Made by a program: the position numbers and the translations under genes. The notes under the pieces were generated by a model. That model did no database searches. It was not told the origin of the DNA and worked only from the letters and a program-made list of their open reading frames with translations. This document shows, piece after piece, positions 42,398 to 50,881 of a stretch of 64,000 nt of DNA. The DNA lies in contig NZ_JAVDYJ010000001.1 in assembly GCF_031458395.1 (NCBI RefSeq), positions 62,001 to 126,000 of the forward strand, given 5' to 3'. This DNA is from Enteractinococcus fodinae (GTDB lineage Bacteria; Actinomycetota; Actinomycetes; Actinomycetales; Micrococcaceae). How positions within the stretch are numbered: the stretch's first letter is position 1; each line of letters starts with the position of its first letter.

Positions 42398-43585
42398 ATG
42401 ATGACCATGACTACTTCTCTTGGTTCTTCTTCCAGCGGCGTCTTAGATGGCATTGTGGTCGCCGATTTCTCGCGCGTCTTAGCGGGCCCCTATGCGACCA
42501 TGCTGCTCGCTGACATGGGTGCCACCGTCATTAAGGTGGAATCTCCCGGGGGAGATGACACCCGCGCCTGGCAGCCGCCGGTGCGCGACGATCAGGCCAC
42601 CTATTTTCTTTCGGTGAATCGCAATAAACACGCCATCGCGTTAGATCTCAAAGATGAGGACGATCTCGCCACGGCGCATCAACTTTTAGCCAAGGCCGAT
42701 GTCTTCATAGAGAACTGGAAGCCCGGCGGTTTGGCGAAGTTTGGGATGGACCCTGACTCGGTTGCCGAACGGTACCCACAACTGGTGCACGCTTCGATCA
42801 CCGGCTTCGGCACGGCCGGTGGCGCGCACCTGCCCGGTTACGACCTGCTAGCGCAAGCGGCCTCGGGACTGATGGACATCACCGGAGAACCCGAATCGCA
42901 CGGTCAAAAAGCCGGGGTCGCGATCTTCGATGTCGTGACCGGGTTGCATGCCACGGTCGGTATCCTGGGCGCGCTGCAGGAGCGCCAGCGCAGCGGGAAA
43001 GGCCAGCACGTGGCCGTGAATCTCATGTCTTCGGCACTGTCCGGGTTGGTCAACCAGACCTCGGCATTTGTTGCCGGGGGAGTGGTACCGACCCGGATGG
43101 GCAATGACCACCCGTCGCTGGCGCCCTATGGCCCGTTTGCTGCAGCCGACCAGCCGCTGATTATTGCCGTCGGCAATGACAACCAGTTCCGTCGACTCGC
43201 CACCGCCCTGGGCGTGCCCGAACTGGCCGACGACGAGCGCTTTGCGACCAACCCTGGTCGCAACGCCCACCGTGAGCTGCTGCGGGCCGAACTCGAGACC
43301 CACCTCCAGGCGAAATCCGCCTCGGCGTGGGTCGAAGAGCTGCGAGCAGCACACATCCCGTGTTCCGAAGTGTTCACGATCGCCCAAGGCGTCGAGTTTG
43401 CCGACGAGATCGGGTTGGAACCGGTCCAGCCTGCCGGGGAAGAAGCAATTCCGACCGTCAAGCACCCCATCGACTACTCGCGCAGTGGGGTCAGTTATGC
43501 CAAAGCACCACCGAAACTCAACGCCGACGCCGAGGCAATTCGCGCATGGTTGCACGACACTGCGGCACACACCGGCAGGAGATGA
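42398..43585 (+). CDS. Class III CoA-transferase (CaiB/BaiF family)
   Basis: A 395-residue CoA-transferase family III protein. It shows VVADFSRVLAGPYATMLLADMGATVIKVE at the N-terminus, the catalytic-aspartate region YDLLAQAASGLMDITG, and NDHPSLAPYGPF. The enzymes move CoA between carboxylates through an aspartyl thioester. Three close ATGs (42398, 42401, 42407) are possible starts; the first is used. Divergence from a glutaryl-CoA dehydrogenase-like gene suggests glutarate or a similar dicarboxylate as acceptor, resembling human SUGCT; that is inference from context. Confidence 0.88.
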   Translation: MMTMTTSLGSSSSGVLDGIVVADFSRVLAGPYATMLLADMGATVIKVESPGGDDTRAWQPPVRDDQATYFLSVNRNKHAIALDLKDEDDLATAHQLLAKADVFIENWKPGGLAKFGMDPDSVAERYPQLVHASITGFGTAGGAHLPGYDLLAQAASGLMDITGEPESHGQKAGVAIFDVVTGLHATVGILGALQERQRSGKGQHVAVNLMSSALSGLVNQTSAFVAGGVVPTRMGNDHPSLAPYGPFAAADQPLIIAVGNDNQFRRLATALGVPELADDERFATNPGRNAHRELLRAELETHLQAKSASAWVEELRAAHIPCSEVFTIAQGVEFADEIGLEPVQPAGEEAIPTVKHPIDYSRSGVSYAKAPPKLNADAEAIRAWLHDTAAHTGRR

Positions 43586-43726
43586 CCCTAAGCCCCGCTT
43601 GGTCTGCGTAGTTGCCGGAACTTTCCGGGCAGCTGCGTGCTCGAGAGCGTCAAACCTCTGACATTTCCTAGTGGAAGGCACGCGCGCAGGAGTACTATTT
43701 TGGGTGATAGCGAGTGAGGTGTGTTT

Positions 43727-43954
43727 ATGGCATCGATTATTGTTTGTGGGCTTGATGAGTCTGTAAAGCGTCGACTAGCGGCACAGGCTAAAGAACACGG
43801 CAGGTCGATGGAAGCGGAAGTGCGGGACATCCTGACCCGCGCCGCAACACGCCCGCATATAGGTCTGGCGCAGGCCGCCCGTGAAGTTGGCGGTGTGGAT
43901 GAACTGCAGCTTCCCGAACGAACCGATCCAGCTCGAAGTGTAGATTTCGGATGA
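43727..43954 (+). CDS. FitA/VapB-type ribbon-helix-helix antitoxin
   Basis: A 75-residue protein with the FitA-like N-terminus MASIIVCGLDESVKRRLAAQ, then AKEHGRSMEAEVRDIL, a ribbon-helix-helix DNA-binding fold. It overlaps the following toxin frame by 4 bp (ATGA), the standard TA arrangement. GTGAGGTG upstream may act as Shine-Dalgarno. Such antitoxins bind their PIN-domain toxin and repress the operon. The adjoining toxin looks disrupted, so this antitoxin may be solitary in function. Confidence 0.85.
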   Translation: MASIIVCGLDESVKRRLAAQAKEHGRSMEAEVRDILTRAATRPHIGLAQAAREVGGVDELQLPERTDPARSVDFG

Positions 43955-44264
43955 TTGCCCTTGATACGAATGTAATTTCGGAGATGTTCCGTCCGCGTCC
44001 TGACCCGCAAGTCATGTCATGGCTTGAATTGCTCACTGATGATGTTGCTATCACGACCATCACGCTGGCTGAGTTATTGGCCGGAGTCCAGCGTTTACCG
44101 GAAGGGAAACGAAAGGCGCAGTTAGAAAATGCAATCGATACGGGGATTGCGCCGTATCGACATACCGAGTCCCTACTCACCTTCGACGCTCGGAACACGA
44201 AAGATTTCACCGCGACGGGCATCGAAGCGTCAATCCATGGGCCGCGGAAAATACCGGAATCTAG
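43951..44264 (+). pseudogene. FitB/VapC-type PIN-domain toxin, internally deleted and frameshifted
   Basis: The frame starts as a normal FitB-like PIN toxin: MIALDTNVISEMFRP with the first acidic residue, then ITTITLAELLAGVQRLPEG. It then jumps from ENAIDTGIAPY almost directly to FDARNTKDFTATGIE. The intervening ~45-50 residues of the family, which hold the YAxLVARR helix and the catalytic DAQIAAIA, are absent. After GIE the original frame reads on to 44307, but the +2 frame gives VNPWAAENTGI and a stop at 44262-44264, which is the expected NPW ending. So it has both a deletion and a frameshift near 44228, and is probably inactive. Confidence 0.75.
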
Positions 44265-45193
44265 AGGCCGGCCTGATCGACCCCGTATCGTGCTTGTGAC
44301 TCGGTGAACCCTTCGAAGATCAGCTGGTCGATGAGTCCGCTGCGCGAAAAGCTCGAGTACTCGAGATACGTCTCTGCCGAGGCGGCGGCTTGCTCGTTCC
44401 AGTCCACCGTGATGCTATCGACGGCAGCGACCGCATGGTCATTCGAAAAGCCCTCAAACTCAAGCTGGTCGATCAGTCCAGAGCGTGAAAACGCCATGTA
44501 GTCTATATAGGTTTCCGCCGACTCTATGGCCTGTTCGCCCCAGTCCACGTCGACGTTCTCGACCGCCCAGGTGGCATCGGCAGTCGAGTAGCCTTCGAAC
44601 TCTAACTGGTCGATCAGACCCGACTTGGAGAACGCGGTGTAGCGAAGGTAGCTTCGCGCCGAGTCCAGCGCGTTTTGCTGGCTGGCCGTCCCGGCTTCTT
44701 CGTCCTCGGTTGGCTCAGGGGTTGGTTCCTCAGTCGTGGGTTCCGGGCTCGGTTCTGGTTCGGTGGGCGTCTCTGTCGGTGTTGGTGTCGGGCTCGGGCT
44801 CGGTGTCGCCGTTTCAGTGGCCGTGGGTGAAGGTGTGGTCTCGGGCGAAGGAGGTGCGATCGTGGCGCGCGGGGTGGGGGCCTCGTCCGGAATAATCTCG
44901 TCAAGAAGGATGAACCCGGCGATGGTGACCAGAATCGAAGCCAACGCACCCAGTGCGCCGGTGATAATGCCGGCCCAACTCATCCCGCGGGACTGGTTTT
45001 TGCGCAGCGCAACTATGCCTAACACGATGGCTGCGGCCCCAATGAGTACGCTCAAGACCGGTATGAAACCGAACACGAGAGCGACGATCCCGGTGACCAA
45101 AGCGGCCACTGCGAATCCCCTGGGTGCTGGTGCGGGCGACATCGGTGGGGGCGGAGGGGGCGGCTGATGTGGGGTAAAAGGCCCTTGTGTCAT
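44261..45193 (-). CDS. DUF4190 / Ltp-repeat membrane protein
   Basis: A 310-residue protein. It has a Pro-rich N-terminus (~1-28), two transmembrane helices with the DUF4190 pattern (VAALVTGIVALVFGFIPVL ... GIVALRKNQSRGMSWAGII), a long Thr/Pro/Glu linker (~105-170), and three C-terminal Ltp repeats of ~48 residues. Each repeat has the form SAxxYLxYxxFSxSGLIDQL then FEGxxxxxAxxxVD. Ltp repeats occur in surface-exposed lipoproteins and in a phage superinfection-exclusion protein. ATG 45193 follows CTGGAG. It is a likely surface protein, role unknown. Its 3' end overlaps the toxin remnant antisense. Confidence 0.82.
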   Translation of the reverse strand: MTQGPFTPHQPPPPPPPMSPAPAPRGFAVAALVTGIVALVFGFIPVLSVLIGAAAIVLGIVALRKNQSRGMSWAGIITGALGALASILVTIAGFILLDEIIPDEAPTPRATIAPPSPETTPSPTATETATPSPSPTPTPTETPTEPEPSPEPTTEEPTPEPTEDEEAGTASQQNALDSARSYLRYTAFSKSGLIDQLEFEGYSTADATWAVENVDVDWGEQAIESAETYIDYMAFSRSGLIDQLEFEGFSNDHAVAAVDSITVDWNEQAAASAETYLEYSSFSRSGLIDQLIFEGFTESQARYGVDQAGL

Positions 45194-45274
45194 GGAAGAA
45201 CTCCAGAACAGATCGGTGTGATGATGTGCCCCGCACTGTATCACCAACCCCAAGCCAGCAGCAGGTTTCGTGTA

Positions 45275-46060
45275 CTAGAGCATGTCTGGCAGCGGTGGTC
45301 GACCTTCGTCGGCAAACGCCGTTTGCACCTCGTGCTGAACGGTCACCAGCGCATCGGCGATGTGTTGATGCGTGGTGCCCGAGTACCTCGCTAACGGCAA
45401 CGCGACACTAAAGCTCACGTGTTCGCCACCGAGGTGACCCAGTGAGACGGCCAGCGCGACCAGCCCTTGTTCGGTGGCTTCGACATTGACCGCATATCCG
45501 CGCTGCCGGATGTGGTCTAACTCGGTGTGCAGATTCGACATGTTGAAAGCGATGGCTTGCGGCATAGCGCCGCTATCGGTTGGTGCGTAGCGGGCGCTCA
45601 CCACCGCAGGGTCCAGGTCGGCCAGCATGACTTTGCCCGAGGCAGCTAAGTGCGCCGGCAAGCGTTTCCCCACGCGGCTGGTCAACACCAACGCGCGATC
45701 GGTGGCCGCAATGGCATCACTGTGATGGACCGTGGTGCCCACCAATGTAGCGGTGTGCACGGTCTCGTGCGTCAGACTGGATAAGCGTTCCAGGTGCGGA
45801 CGCAGCCGCTCATAGAGTTTCGGCATGACCGGCGGCTGGCCGAAGTGTAAGGCGTTGGCGCCGGGGTAGTAGCGTCGCTTGGCCCCGCGCACCGCAAACC
45901 CGTCGGATTCGATCGTGGTCAGAATTCGGGAAGCGGTCGAGGGATTCACGGCCAAATAGTCAGCGGCTTCGGACACACTCACGGAACCCTGGGAAGCCAT
46001 GAGTTTCAGGACTTGCAGGGCACGGTGAATTGCTTCAATACGGTCCGGTGATTTGCGCAC
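45275..46060 (-). CDS. IclR family transcriptional regulator (copy 2)
   Basis: A 261-residue regulator. The winged HTH (~8-62) reads IHRALQVLKLMASQGSVSVS then EAADYLAVNPSTASRIL, and the C-terminal GAF-like effector domain contains LPAHLAASGKVMLADL. The GTG at 46060 is chosen because a TATATT -10 box lies 6 nt upstream (leaderless); a longer in-frame start exists at 46096. It is divergent from a MobA-like hydroxylase, the same pairing as at 16-19 kb. Three alternating ATTTGC half-sites overlap its start. Confidence 0.85.
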   Translation of the reverse strand: MRKSPDRIEAIHRALQVLKLMASQGSVSVSEAADYLAVNPSTASRILTTIESDGFAVRGAKRRYYPGANALHFGQPPVMPKLYERLRPHLERLSSLTHETVHTATLVGTTVHHSDAIAATDRALVLTSRVGKRLPAHLAASGKVMLADLDPAVVSARYAPTDSGAMPQAIAFNMSNLHTELDHIRQRGYAVNVEATEQGLVALAVSLGHLGGEHVSFSVALPLARYSGTTHQHIADALVTVQHEVQTAFADEGRPPLPDML

Positions 46061-46085
46061 ACTGCAAATATAGCACGGTATTTGC
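46051..46085. promoter_or_regulatory. IclR-hydroxylase divergent operator and -10 box
   Basis: ATTTGC-N7-GCAAAT (46051-46069) and GCAAATA-N8-TATTTGC (46064-46085) share a half-site, giving three alternating half-sites. They cover the IclR start codon and its TATATT -10 box (46072-46067 on the minus strand). Autoregulation by IclR is the likely reading. Confidence 0.6.
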
Positions 46086-46161
46086 TGCAGTCGCACTAAA
46101 CGGGATAGTCTGCAACCAACAAACGTGTTCTAGAACACCGAGGAAGAAACGGAATTTTCAG

Positions 46162-48111
46162 ATGCAATATCACCTCAACGGCTATACCTTCGGCGACCCG
46201 ACGATTGCCCCGGCCGCCCCAGACCACCGTCAACCAGGCGACGACCTTCCCGAGCAGGTCGACGTACTGGTCGTTGGGACCGGACCTGCCGGCGCCGTGC
46301 TCACCGCGCAACTCGCCGAATTCCCAGAGGTAAGCATCTGCACGATTGACCGACGCACCGAACCGTTGGCCCGCGGCCACGCCGACGGTGTTGCCTGCCG
46401 AACCGTCGAAATGTTCGAAGCTTTCGGCCTGGCCGATACCTTGCTCAGCGAAGCGCTGTGGGTCAATGAGACCGCCTTCTGGTCGGTCGCCGACTCGGGC
46501 AAGGGCATTACCCGCACCGGTGTCGTCCAAGACGTCGCCGACGGCTTGTCTGAATTCCCACACGTGATCGTCAACCAGGCTCGCATGCAGGAACTACTCT
46601 TCGACAATGCGGCCAAAACCCCATCGCGTCACAGCGTGGACTACGGGTGGAAATACCTTTCCCAGACCCTTGACGAAACCCAAGAGTACCCGGTCGAAGT
46701 CACCGTTGAATCCACCGCCGAAGCAACCGCCGGCCAGACCCGCACCCTGCGCGCCAAATACGTTGTCGGCTGCGACGGTGCCGGCTCGGTCGTGCGCAAA
46801 TCTATCGGCCGCCAGCTCCACGGGGACGCCCAAAACCACGCCTGGGGTGTGCTCGACATCCTGGCCGTGACCGACTTCCCAGATATTCGCAAAAAAGCCG
46901 TCATCAGCTCCGAGGCCGGCTCGATGATTCTCATTCCGCGTGAAGGTGGTTACCTGGTGCGGATGTACGCCGATATGGGTGCCGTGCCAGAAGACGACGC
47001 CGAATTCCGCAAGCGCATCACCGTTGACCAGGTCATCGACCAGGCCAACGCCATCCTCAGCCCCTACATCGTCGATGTCCGTGACGTCGCGTGGTGGTCG
47101 GTGTACGAGGTCGGTCAGCGGATCGCCGATGGCTTCGACAACCTCAACGACGACGAGCGCGCCGCCAACCAGCCACGCATTTTCATCGCCGGCGACGCCT
47201 GCCACACCCACTCGGCCAAAGCCGGTCAGGGCATGAACGTGTCGATGCAAGACACCTTCAACCTGGGTTGGAAACTCGGTGCCGTGCTGCGAGGTCAGGC
47301 CCATCCGAGCCTGCTGCACACCTACGAGCACGAACGCAAAGTCACCGCCCAACAGCTCATTGACTACGACACCCGCTGGTCCAGCATGGTCGGTTCCCGT
47401 GACGCGGATGAACCCGTGACCCCACAAGAAGTGCAAGACCAGTTCGTGCGCGGTGGTAAATTCACCGCCGGCTTCGGTACCCATTACCAGCCCGAGTTCT
47501 CCCGTCTCACCGGCGAAAACACCCACCAGGACCTGGCCACCGGCTTCGAGATTGGCACCCGCTTCCACTCGGCTCCGGTCATTCGGGTCGCTGATGCCAA
47601 ACCACTGCAGCTGGGCCATGTGCACCAGGCTGACGGTCGCTGGCGCGTCTACCTGTTCGCTGATGAATCAGGCGTGGGCACCGGGTCGACCGTGGCCAAC
47701 TGGTGTGAACGCATGAGCACCGAGGCCAGCAGTGCCATCAACCGCTTCACCGCCAATGACGCCGATCCAGACTCGGTTTTCGACGTCTACGCGGTCACCC
47801 AGGCGCACCACCTCGACGTGGACGTCAACGACATCCACCCGTTGCTGCAGCCAACAAAAGGCAAGTTCGCGCTGAAGGACTACGAAAAGGTCTTCGCAGC
47901 CGAACAAACCAACGGCCAGTTGTTGGGTACCATCCCCGGTTTGCAGGCCACCCAGGACATCTACCAGCTCCGCGAGATCGACCGGTCCAAGGGCGCGGTT
48001 GTGATCGTTCGGCCCGACCAGTACATCGGCCACGTCCTGCCGCTGGATGAGTTCGAAGCTTTCGACCAGTACTTCGAAACCTACCTGCTGGACGCCAACG
48101 TCACCGTCTAA
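46162..48111 (+). CDS. mobA: 3-hydroxybenzoate 4-monooxygenase-like FAD hydroxylase (copy 2)
   Basis: A 649-residue class A flavoprotein hydroxylase. It shows VDVLVVGTGPAGAVLTAQLA, HADGVACRTVEMFEAFG, SEFPHVIVNQARM, YVVGCDGAGSVVRKSIGRQL, GDACHTHSAKAGQGMNVSMQ and a C-terminal VVIVRPDQYIGHVLPL thioredoxin-like domain. Length and motifs follow MobA, which converts 3-hydroxybenzoate to protocatechuate with NADPH and O2. ATG 46162 matches the copy-1 start context (MQYHLNGY versus MQFHYRGY). It is divergent from IclR copy 2 and ends in a strong terminator. No ring-cleavage genes are in the window. Confidence 0.87.
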   Translation: MQYHLNGYTFGDPTIAPAAPDHRQPGDDLPEQVDVLVVGTGPAGAVLTAQLAEFPEVSICTIDRRTEPLARGHADGVACRTVEMFEAFGLADTLLSEALWVNETAFWSVADSGKGITRTGVVQDVADGLSEFPHVIVNQARMQELLFDNAAKTPSRHSVDYGWKYLSQTLDETQEYPVEVTVESTAEATAGQTRTLRAKYVVGCDGAGSVVRKSIGRQLHGDAQNHAWGVLDILAVTDFPDIRKKAVISSEAGSMILIPREGGYLVRMYADMGAVPEDDAEFRKRITVDQVIDQANAILSPYIVDVRDVAWWSVYEVGQRIADGFDNLNDDERAANQPRIFIAGDACHTHSAKAGQGMNVSMQDTFNLGWKLGAVLRGQAHPSLLHTYEHERKVTAQQLIDYDTRWSSMVGSRDADEPVTPQEVQDQFVRGGKFTAGFGTHYQPEFSRLTGENTHQDLATGFEIGTRFHSAPVIRVADAKPLQLGHVHQADGRWRVYLFADESGVGTGSTVANWCERMSTEASSAINRFTANDADPDSVFDVYAVTQAHHLDVDVNDIHPLLQPTKGKFALKDYEKVFAAEQTNGQLLGTIPGLQATQDIYQLREIDRSKGAVVIVRPDQYIGHVLPLDEFEAFDQYFETYLLDANVTV

Positions 48112-48124
48112 AACACCTGCTGCG

Positions 48125-48153
48125 CCTGGGCCAAGACAACCGCTTGGCCCAGG
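48125..48153 (+). terminator. Terminator after mobA-like gene
   Basis: CCTGGGCCAAG (48125-48135) pairs perfectly with CTTGGCCCAGG (48143-48153). It lies 14 bp beyond the stop. No long T-run. Confidence 0.7.
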
Positions 48154-48247
48154 CCGCCACCACCGTCTGTGCTGCGGTGTAATCCAGTCATTGGGTGTCA
48201 GATGGCTTTCCGGTACCGTGGGAGCCAATCGATCTGACGGAGGCACA

Positions 48248-49966
48248 ATGGCAAACGTAGCAGAGCATTTCATCTCAACCTTTGAAGCCAACGGTATCGA
48301 ACGCATTTGGGGCATCGCCGGAGACTCCCTGAACGGTTTTACCGATGCGCTTCAAGGCTCCAGCATCGAGTGGATGAACGTCCGGCATGAAGAAGCTGGC
48401 GCGTTCGCAGCCTCGGCCGAAGCGGCCATGACCGGTGAGCTGGCCGTGACCGCTGGGACAGCCGGGCCGGGCAATCTCCACCTGATTAATGGCCTCTATG
48501 ATGCGCAGCGCTCCCGCGTTCCAGTGCTGGCGCTAGCTTCGCATATCCCGGCCGAAGAAATCGGCACCGGGTACTTCCAAGAAACGCACCCGCAGGAGCT
48601 CTTTCGGGAATGCAGCGTCTATGTTGAACACGTCAGCGACATCGGTCAGTTACCCCGGGTGCTGACGATCGCGATGCGCTCGGCCATTGAGAAGCGCGGG
48701 GTCGCCGTCCTGGTGCTCAGTGCCTCGATGTTTCTGACCGAGATGCCCGAGACCGAACCTGAGATCATCCGGCACACCAGGTCCCGTATCCTGCCCTCCG
48801 AGGAAGAACTCCACCGCGCCGCAGAACTGCTCAACGGGTGTAAGCAAGTCACGATCCTTGCCGGTGCAGGTGTCGAGGGCGCACACGACGAGTTGCTGAC
48901 CATTGCCGAACGACTCCAGGCGCCTATCGTGCACGCAATGCGCGGCAAAGAACACATCGAATACGACAACCCCTACGACGTGGGTATGACCGGGCTGTTG
49001 GGATTCGCTTCGGGATATCGGGCCATGAGTGAGGCCGAAGCCCTGCTGATGATCGGCACCGACCTGCCCTACCGGCAGTTCTATCCAGAGGTGCCGGTCA
49101 TCCAAATCGACAACCGGGGCGAACAGATCGGCAAACGAGTGCCCGTTGAGGTGCCGTTGGTCGGGACCGCTAAGGACACCATGCGCGAGCTCACGGCGCT
49201 GCTGGAACCGGCCAAGTCCTCGAAACACCTGTCGAAGATGCGTGACCACTACGATAAGACCCGAGAAAAACTCGATGATCTGGCGAAACCGTCGCGTGGC
49301 TCTCGACCAATTCATCCGCAGTACCTCACCCGGGTCGTCGACGAGCTCGCCACCGATGATGCGGTCTTTATCCCAGATGTCGGTTCCCCGGTCATTTACG
49401 CGTCACGATACGTGCACACAACCCGCGATCGACGCATTCTGGGTTCCTTTGCGCACGGTTCGATGGCTAATGCGTTGACGATGAGTCTCGGGGCACAGGC
49501 CAGCTTCCCCGACCGCCAGGTGATTGCTCTGGCCGGTGACGGTGGGCTGGGGATGATGCTCGGCGAGCTGCTGACCGTGCGCGAGCACGACCTGCCCATC
49601 AAGATCGTGGTCTACAATAACTCCTCGCTGAACTTCATCGAACTCGAAATGAAAGCCGATGGCTTCGTCCCGTTTGCGACCGACCTTGATAACCCGGATT
49701 ATGCCAAAGTGGCCGAATCCATGGGCATCTGGGGCAAGCACGTCGAGCGGAGTAAAGACCTCCCGGATGCCGTGGAGGCCTTTCTCGCCCACGATGGTCC
49801 GGCCGTGCTCGATGTCGTCACCGAACGCCAAGAACTCTCAATTCCGCCGACCATTACGGCACAACAGGTCAAGGGCTTCTCGCTGTATGCGCTGCGTACA
49901 GTGCTCAGCGGTCAGGGCTCGCAGCTGGTCGATCTGGCACGCGCCAACCTGCGCCACATCCTCTAA
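48248..49966 (+). CDS. poxB: Thiamine-pyrophosphate enzyme, pyruvate dehydrogenase (quinone) PoxB-like
   Basis: A 572-residue TPP enzyme of normal PoxB length. The N-terminal PYR domain has the catalytic glutamate in VRHEEAGAFAA and GTAGPGNLHLINGLYDA. The central domain follows, then the C-terminal PP domain with the TPP/Mg motif GDGGLGMML...NNSSLNF. PoxB decarboxylates pyruvate to acetate and CO2, sending electrons via FAD to menaquinone at the membrane. ATG 48248 follows GACGGAGG; the frame is open further upstream but overlaps the hydroxylase gene. It is convergent with a LysR gene 5 bp away. Other TPP enzymes (acetolactate synthase, oxalyl-CoA decarboxylase) are less likely. Confidence 0.85.
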   Translation: MANVAEHFISTFEANGIERIWGIAGDSLNGFTDALQGSSIEWMNVRHEEAGAFAASAEAAMTGELAVTAGTAGPGNLHLINGLYDAQRSRVPVLALASHIPAEEIGTGYFQETHPQELFRECSVYVEHVSDIGQLPRVLTIAMRSAIEKRGVAVLVLSASMFLTEMPETEPEIIRHTRSRILPSEEELHRAAELLNGCKQVTILAGAGVEGAHDELLTIAERLQAPIVHAMRGKEHIEYDNPYDVGMTGLLGFASGYRAMSEAEALLMIGTDLPYRQFYPEVPVIQIDNRGEQIGKRVPVEVPLVGTAKDTMRELTALLEPAKSSKHLSKMRDHYDKTREKLDDLAKPSRGSRPIHPQYLTRVVDELATDDAVFIPDVGSPVIYASRYVHTTRDRRILGSFAHGSMANALTMSLGAQASFPDRQVIALAGDGGLGMMLGELLTVREHDLPIKIVVYNNSSLNFIELEMKADGFVPFATDLDNPDYAKVAESMGIWGKHVERSKDLPDAVEAFLAHDGPAVLDVVTERQELSIPPTITAQQVKGFSLYALRTVLSGQGSQLVDLARANLRHIL

Positions 49967-49971
49967 CCCGT

Positions 49972-50862
49972 TTACCCGAAGAGATCTCTGGCCGTCTCTA
50001 TGACGGTTTGCAGCACCGGATTGAAGGCATCTCGGCGCCACACCAGACGCAAGGGTAAGGGAGTGTTCGACTCATCGTCGATCCGCAGGAAGGCCACGTC
50101 ATCGGCGGGCACCGAGGAGGCCACTGAGGAGAGGGTGAGGGAAGCGCCCATCCCAAGTCCTACTAACAACATCACGGTCCACGAGTCGGGGACCGTCTGA
50201 TTCCTGCGGGGCACGAATCCCGCGTTGAGGGACAGGTGGCGAAACCGGTTTTGGAGGGCAGAGTTGTACCCGCCGGGCAGATTAATCCAGGGATCCTGCG
50301 CGAGCTGAGCTATCTTGATGCGCTCGTGCTTGGCCAGCGGGTGGTTCTTGTGTAGCGCGATGAGGACATCGTCATCGCTGAGATGCAGCGCATCCAGCTC
50401 TGAGGGTACGTATTCCCACAGGCCGATGGCGAAGTCCAGCGACTGGTCGAGTACTTTCTTCAGCGAATCATCGGCAAACTGGGAGGATTGCACCTCGAAC
50501 CGCAGCCGGGGCGCCCGGATCGCCAGCTCGCGAGTTAAAGCAGCCACTTCAGCATTCGAGCTTGCACCCGCAAAGCCCAAGGAAACCGTGCCGATCTGAC
50601 CGGTAATCGTCGATTTCACGGCTTCCACGGCGCGCTCTGAGGCGGCTACTAACTCACGGGCCGGCTCGATCAGGCTTCGCCCGGCCACGGTTAACTCCAC
50701 TTGACGCGAGGTTCGTTTGAATAATTCCGTGCCCAGGGACCGCTCGAGGCGCTGAATCAGCCGCGACAGCGGCGGCTGACCCATTTGCAAGCGTCGCGCG
50801 GCCCGGCCGAAGTGGAGTTCTTCGGCCAGCGCCAGAAACGCCCTGGCATCGGATACTTCCAT
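49972..50862 (-). CDS. LysR family transcriptional regulator
   Basis: A 296-residue LysR protein. The N-terminal HTH (~4-62) reads ARAFLALAEELHFGRAARRL, then QMGQPPLSRLIQRLERSLG and LFKR. The periplasmic-binding-like effector domain spans ~90-295. ATG 50862 is preferred to a TTG two codons upstream. It is convergent with poxB and does not lie divergent to an obvious target, so its regulon is unclear. It follows PspA by 19 bp on the same strand and could be co-transcribed. Confidence 0.88.
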   Translation of the reverse strand: MEVSDARAFLALAEELHFGRAARRLQMGQPPLSRLIQRLERSLGTELFKRTSRQVELTVAGRSLIEPARELVAASERAVEAVKSTITGQIGTVSLGFAGASSNAEVAALTRELAIRAPRLRFEVQSSQFADDSLKKVLDQSLDFAIGLWEYVPSELDALHLSDDDVLIALHKNHPLAKHERIKIAQLAQDPWINLPGGYNSALQNRFRHLSLNAGFVPRRNQTVPDSWTVMLLVGLGMGASLTLSSVASSVPADDVAFLRIDDESNTPLPLRLVWRRDAFNPVLQTVIETARDLFG

Positions 50863-50881
50863 GGTCAAGTGGAGCTTAGGA

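Noticed and set aside
46594-47625. 343-codon reading frame antisense to the mobA-like gene
   Set aside because: It lies wholly opposite a gene with clear flavoprotein motifs; its composition (Gly/Val/His-rich) reflects the complementary codon bias of a high-GC gene.
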